NCBI GenBank assembly: GCA_021842465.1
Contig: JAKBZN010000005.1
Location: 26,566 to 90,565, forward strand
Length of the DNA stretch: 64,000 nucleotides
Direction: 5' to 3'
DNA from: Pseudomonadota bacterium
GTDB lineage: Bacteria; Pseudomonadota; Gammaproteobacteria; Burkholderiales; Burkholderiaceae_F
Positions 61,314 through 64,000 of this stretch are shown here, one piece after another (position 1 is the first letter of the stretch; each line of letters begins with the position of its first letter). A program made the translations under genes and the position numbers. The notes below the pieces were generated by a model, which worked only from the letters and a program-made list of their open reading frames with translations, made no database searches and was not told the DNA's origin.

Positions 61314-62258
61314 TCATTCCGGTTTGCCCTGGCGCATCTGCGCCTGGCTCAGATTGCTGCCCGGGCCGACGCTCTGCGTCAGCCAGACGTTGCCGCCGAC
61401 GACCGAGCCCTGGCCGATGGTGATGCGGCCGAGCACCGTCGCGCCCGCATAGATGACCACGTCGTCTTCGACGATGGGATGCCGCGGCACGCCCTTGACC
61501 AGATTGCCATCGGCATCGGCCGGGAACCGCTTGGCCCCGAGCGTGACCGCCTGGTAGAGCCGCACCCGCTCGCCGATGATCGTGGTCTCGCCGATGACCA
61601 CCCCGGTGCCGTGGTCGATGAAGAAGCTGCCGCCGATGCGCGCTCCTGGATGGATGTCGATGCCGGTGCGCGAGTGGGCGATCTCGGCGATCAGCCGCGC
61701 GATGAGCTCGCAGCCCAGGCCGTAAAGCGCGTGGGCGATGCGGTGATACAGCACCGCCTGGAATCCCGGATAGCACAACAGGATCTCGGAGATGCTGGTC
61801 GCCGCCGGGTCGCCCTGGTAGGCGGCGTTGAGGTCGCTGACCAGCAACGCGCGAATCGCCGGCAGCTGGGTCGAGAAATCACGCACGATCTCCGCCGCAC
61901 GGCCCTCGAGGTTCTCGTCGGCATCGCTTCCCGACTGCGCATCGCGCACGAAGCGCAGGCCGCGCCGGACCTGTTCCGTCAGGTCGGTGAGCGCGCGGTG
62001 CAGCGACGCACCGACGAAATGGTCGATGCTGTCGTCGGTGAGGTCCGCATGGGCATAGTGCGTAGGAAACATCGCCACCGCCAGCTTGTCGACAGCCGCC
62101 GCCACGGTCTGGACGGACGGCAACTCGCGGATGGTGCCGCGGGGGCGAACGTTGTGGGTCACCTCCCGCGATGCGCGCAGCGCGGCGGTCAACGCATGCA
62201 GATCCCACAACGGCGCGATGCCGCGGCCGCTGCGCTGGGGGACGTCGTCGGCGTTCAT
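61314..62258 (-). CDS. cysE: serine O-acetyltransferase, EpsC type
   Basis: Makes O-acetylserine for cysteine synthesis. A long N-terminal helical part (about residues 1-150) precedes the left-handed beta-helix with hexapeptide repeats: [38 protein letters not shown], then [20 protein letters not shown]. The catalytic His is in FFIDHGTG. At 314 residues it matches the EpsC/SAT subgroup with long N-terminus found in many proteobacteria. ATG at 62258. Its transcript probably continues into folD and thiDE. Confidence 0.92.
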   Translation of the reverse strand: MNADDVPQRSGRGIAPLWDLHALTAALRASREVTHNVRPRGTIRELPSVQTVAAAVDKLAVAMFPTHYAHADLTDDSIDHFVGASLHRALTDLTEQVRRGLRFVRDAQSGSDADENLEGRAAEIVRDFSTQLPAIRALLVSDLNAAYQGDPAATSISEILLCYPGFQAVLYHRIAHALYGLGCELIARLIAEIAHSRTGIDIHPGARIGGSFFIDHGTGVVIGETTIIGERVRLYQAVTLGAKRFPADADGNLVKGVPRHPIVEDDVVIYAGATVLGRITIGQGSVVGGNVWLTQSVGPGSNLSQAQMRQGKPE

Positions 62259-62773
62259 GGGTGTCTGGACGGCGATGCGAAACAGGGGTGCAAAACGGAT
62301 TGCCCGATCATACCGTGCCCAGGCGCGCCGTTTTTCCCCAGCCCTTCTCCGGCGCGCGGGCGCCGAAAGGAACGCGCCAGCCGGAGACGATCGAACCCGC
62401 ATCTGCACGGTCACCCGGTTGCGCAACCTCCGGCCTGAGCGAAAGTCGCGTTACCGGGATCCGAGTCGGCAATGGAGAGGTGCCCGCCTTAGGCTCCCCT
62501 CTCCCCCGTGCGGGAGGGCGGGGGTGCGGGTGCACGCGAAACACAACTGCTTGAATCCAGTCCTGCAAGCCACATATCCGGTCCTCGGCCATTCCGGGCA
62601 TGGGCCGCCGGCGGGCAACGCAGCGGCAATGCGGTGGAAAGCCGCCGCCCAAGGGGCCCGAGTGATTTGCGCTTCGGCGACGCCCGCTGTCGGGCATCAC
62701 GCCGAAGCCCCGACCCGTAGCGGTCGAAGAAGCGTTCGAATTGGTGGCCGCAGCGCAGACAGAACTGGACCAG
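62259..62773. other. gap without a supported gene
   Basis: This roughly 515-bp stretch holds a type B palindromic repeat (62491-62532). No frame in it has family sequence, and no tRNA-like cloverleaf was seen. The composition resembles the flanks of the accessory region to the right. Confidence 0.4.
62491..62532. repeat. type B palindromic repeat
   Basis: aggctcccctctcccccgtg is followed by cgggagggcgggggtgcggg. The palindrome is imperfect compared with the copy at 40051-40092 (stem ctcccccgtgcgggag), but the order of blocks is the same, in the orientation of 51479-51520. Confidence 0.6.
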
Positions 62774-62817
62774 GGACGGCGTTTCACGTCCTTGCCGTCC
62801 GGTGCTAGAATTTTTTT
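62774..62817 (+). promoter_or_regulatory. putative promoter and operator of the toxin-antitoxin pair
   Basis: A possible -10 box tagaat (62806-62811) is spaced 17 bases from ttcacg (62783-62788). Transcription would start at about 62818, the A of the antitoxin ATG, so the mRNA may be leaderless; no purine-rich ribosome site precedes the ATG, only seven T. A perfect seven-base inverted repeat ggacggc/gccgtcc (62774-62780 with 62794-62800) straddles the -35 box and could be the site bound by the antitoxin complex. Confidence 0.45.
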
Positions 62818-63042
62818 ATGAACGCGCGCGTCGACCACATTCTTGACGAGGCTCTCGCTCTTGAGACCGAGGAGCGGTCCGCACTCGTAATCGCGCTGTT
62901 CGAAAGCCTCGAAACCAGCGGCGATCCGGCAATCTCCGACGCATGGCGCGAGGAAATCCTGCGCCGCCGCGCGGCGCTTCGCGCCGGAGCCTCGCAGTCG
63001 GCGCCTTGGAGCGAAGCAAAGTCCCGCCTGCTCTCGCTGTGA
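62818..63042 (+). CDS. antitoxin, addiction module component family
   Basis: A 74-residue acidic, helical protein: LDEALALETEERSALVIALFESLE, then AISDAWREEILRRRAALRAG. This is the pattern of the short addiction-module antitoxins (RHH-less, TIGR02574-like) that pair with RelE/ParE toxins. It would bind and block the toxin and may repress the promoter. ATG at 62818 follows a T run without a ribosome site. The stop TGA overlaps the toxin start (GTGA). Confidence 0.87.
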   Translation: MNARVDHILDEALALETEERSALVIALFESLETSGDPAISDAWREEILRRRAALRAGASQSAPWSEAKSRLLSL

Positions 63043-63335
63043 CCCGTTTCGTCGTCACAGTACTGCCCGAGGCTGAGGCCGACATTCGCGAAGCATTTTT
63101 CTGGTATTGGAAGCGCAGCCCGCTCGCCGCGGCCGGATTTCGGACCGAGGTTTTCAGGGCGATCGACGAGTTGGCTGACCGCGCGAGTTTCTGGCCCTGC
63201 GACGAGGATGGCGTGCCTCGGTGCGTCTTGAAACGATTTCCGTATACGGTCCACTACGAACTCGCGGGGTCCGTGGTCACGGTGTTGGCCGTATCGCATC
63301 ACCGAAGGCTCCCGCGGCATTGGCAAGATCGTTAG
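63039..63335 (+). CDS. RelE/ParE-family toxin
   Basis: A 98-residue protein starting at GTG 63039, overlapping the antitoxin stop by four bases. The ParE/RelE fold is supported by VVTVLPEAEADIREAFFWYW at the start, then FRAIDELADRASFWPC and the C-terminal CVLKRFPYTVHYELAGSVVTVLAVSHHRR. ParE types poison gyrase, RelE types cut mRNA on the ribosome; the sequence does not decide. The pair sits beside a MITE-like element and transposase debris, as expected for accessory DNA. Confidence 0.87.
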   Translation: MTRFVVTVLPEAEADIREAFFWYWKRSPLAAAGFRTEVFRAIDELADRASFWPCDEDGVPRCVLKRFPYTVHYELAGSVVTVLAVSHHRRLPRHWQDR

Positions 63336-63570
63336 CAGCATTGGACACGGGCAGCCGCCCTCGCTGCGAATTCACATTACCGCAAACCGACCATCCGCAA
63401 TTTCTGGTCCTGGCCGGGTGCCGCCTTCCGGGGCGCCAGCCTTGTGGCGAACGATTTCGACAACTGTACCGCGCCCAGGCGGATCGCATAATCCCCAGCG
63501 GCCCCCATTTTGCCGGCGCTGAGCATTTCCGGGTGTATAGCGGATAAGCCGGGCCTTAGGCGGCTAGTGA
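63336..63570. other. gap without a supported gene
   Basis: Between the toxin and the MITE-like element I see no coding frame with family features. Short frames exist on both strands but have the composition of GC-rich noise. Confidence 0.4.
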
Positions 63571-63809
63571 GCGAGCGGCGGCTGTGCCTCGTCGGGGCCG
63601 GCCGCGCGGTGGTCGCCCCTCCGGGGCGACTGCGCTGCGCTGCTCGGTCCGCGGGCGCACGGCCAACTCGCTGCGCGTCCTGCGGACGCTACGCTCGAAC
63701 AGGGGCCGTGAGTCGGAAGACGAGGCGCGCAGTCGCGCGCCGCCCGCGGCCTTGCGCTGCTCGCCACTGCGTCCTACGCCGGACCCGACGAGGCACAGCC
63801 GCCGCTCGC
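63571..63809. mobile_element. MITE-like element with 26-bp terminal inverted repeats
   Basis: 63571-63596 (core cggcggctgtgcctcgtcgg) and 63784-63809 are perfect inverted copies of 26 bases. They enclose about 187 bp that cannot encode a transposase. A second, internally deleted copy is at 51618-51725. The body includes cgcccctccggggcgactgc, a nested palindrome. Small, non-coding, TIR-bounded and multi-copy is the definition of a MITE; target-site duplications are not obvious to me. Confidence 0.7.
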
Positions 63810-63855
63810 GGCAACGACTTTGACCCGGCAAGGGACTGCCCCTCATCTTGGAATA

Positions 63856-64000
63856 TCACAGCGTTTGCCACGAGTAGATGGTGAGGTAGTCGCGGATGGC
63901 CTGTTCGAGTTCGCGGGTGGATCGATGTGTGCCGCGACGGATCTGCTTCTGGGTCAGGGTCGCGAACCAGCGCTCGACTTGATTGAGCCAGGACGCCGAT
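63856..64000 (-). pseudogene. C-terminal fragment of an IS630-family transposase
   Basis: Reading the minus strand from 63999 gives 47 codons up to a stop at 63858-63856. The sequence SASWLNQVERWFATLTQKQI and RRGTHRSTRELEQAIRDYL is the conserved end of IS630-type DDE transposases, with the catalytic Glu region (LNQVERWF). The frame then ends TIYSWQTL, whereas full members go on with a NPKPFVWTKTADEI-like tail. So the 3' end is probably broken, and the 5' part lies beyond the window. It could not be judged whether the rest of the gene is intact. Confidence 0.8.

Noticed and set aside
62259..62817. tRNA gene in the gap between cysE and the toxin-antitoxin pair
   Set aside because: No cloverleaf with a T-loop GTTCRANNC-type motif could be found.
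63541..63846. Overlapping small frames on both strands at 63.5-63.85 kb as genes
   Set aside because: They lie within or across the inverted-repeat element and consist of its palindromic, GC-rich sequence. Similar frames are typical false predictions over such repeats.

Overview
This 64-kb, GC-rich window looks like chromosomal DNA of a betaproteobacterium, probably of the Burkholderiales or a near relative. The main reason is gene order: ndk-rlmN-pilW-rodZ-ispG-hisS-yfgM-bamB-der-hfq-hflX-hflK-hflC-hisZ-purA is a characteristic betaproteobacterial run, and surE-pcm-nlpD next to rlmD fits as well. I could not fix a genus from sequence alone. I saw no rRNA, tRNA, CRISPR array or prophage.

Layout. 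(1) 1-1993: the edge of a divergent lipoprotein gene and an EmrB-type drug efflux pump. (2) 2041-22944, minus strand: a dense housekeeping block covering purine salvage and synthesis, HflKC, Hfq, Der, BAM assembly, histidyl-tRNA synthetase, isoprenoid synthesis, cell shape, pilus assembly, tRNA/rRNA methylation, and the surE-pcm-nlpD stress group. Many genes overlap by 4 bases (ATGA/GTGA), which suggests translational coupling. rpoS, usually after nlpD, is not there. (3) 23001-31626: cutA, a short-chain dehydrogenase, a membrane-anchored TAXI protein, an AI-2E family permease, a giant AsmA-like DUF748 protein with five 44-residue repeats, an EamA exporter and an HTH regulator. (4) 31689-35428: pabB coupled to a cytochrome P450, then a pirin. 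(5) 35685-41588: a complete RND efflux operon (pump, adaptor, outer membrane factor). (6) 41689-51436: a small cytochrome c, pal with a strong terminator, a ClC chloride channel, an O2-binding type metallo-beta-lactamase-fold protein, surface and lipoprotein genes, arginase, a host-attachment protein, an FtsH paralogue and a NapH/CcoG-like polyferredoxin. (7) 51791-62258, minus strand: a DUF2784 protein, purL, a globin-GAF-EAL c-di-GMP phosphodiesterase, a ThiD-ThiE fusion, folD and a serine acetyltransferase. (8) 62259-64000: accessory DNA with a toxin-antitoxin pair that may be leaderless, a MITE-like element with 26-bp inverted ends, and the tail of an IS630-type transposase cut by the window edge.

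The window also carries two families of short palindromic repeats scattered between genes. The points most worth a second look are the DUF748 repeat array, the MITE-like element and its decayed copy, the two oxygen-linked sensors (ODP protein and globin-EAL protein), the absence of rpoS, and the P450-pabB coupling. I found no clear undescribed multi-gene defence or biosynthetic system.
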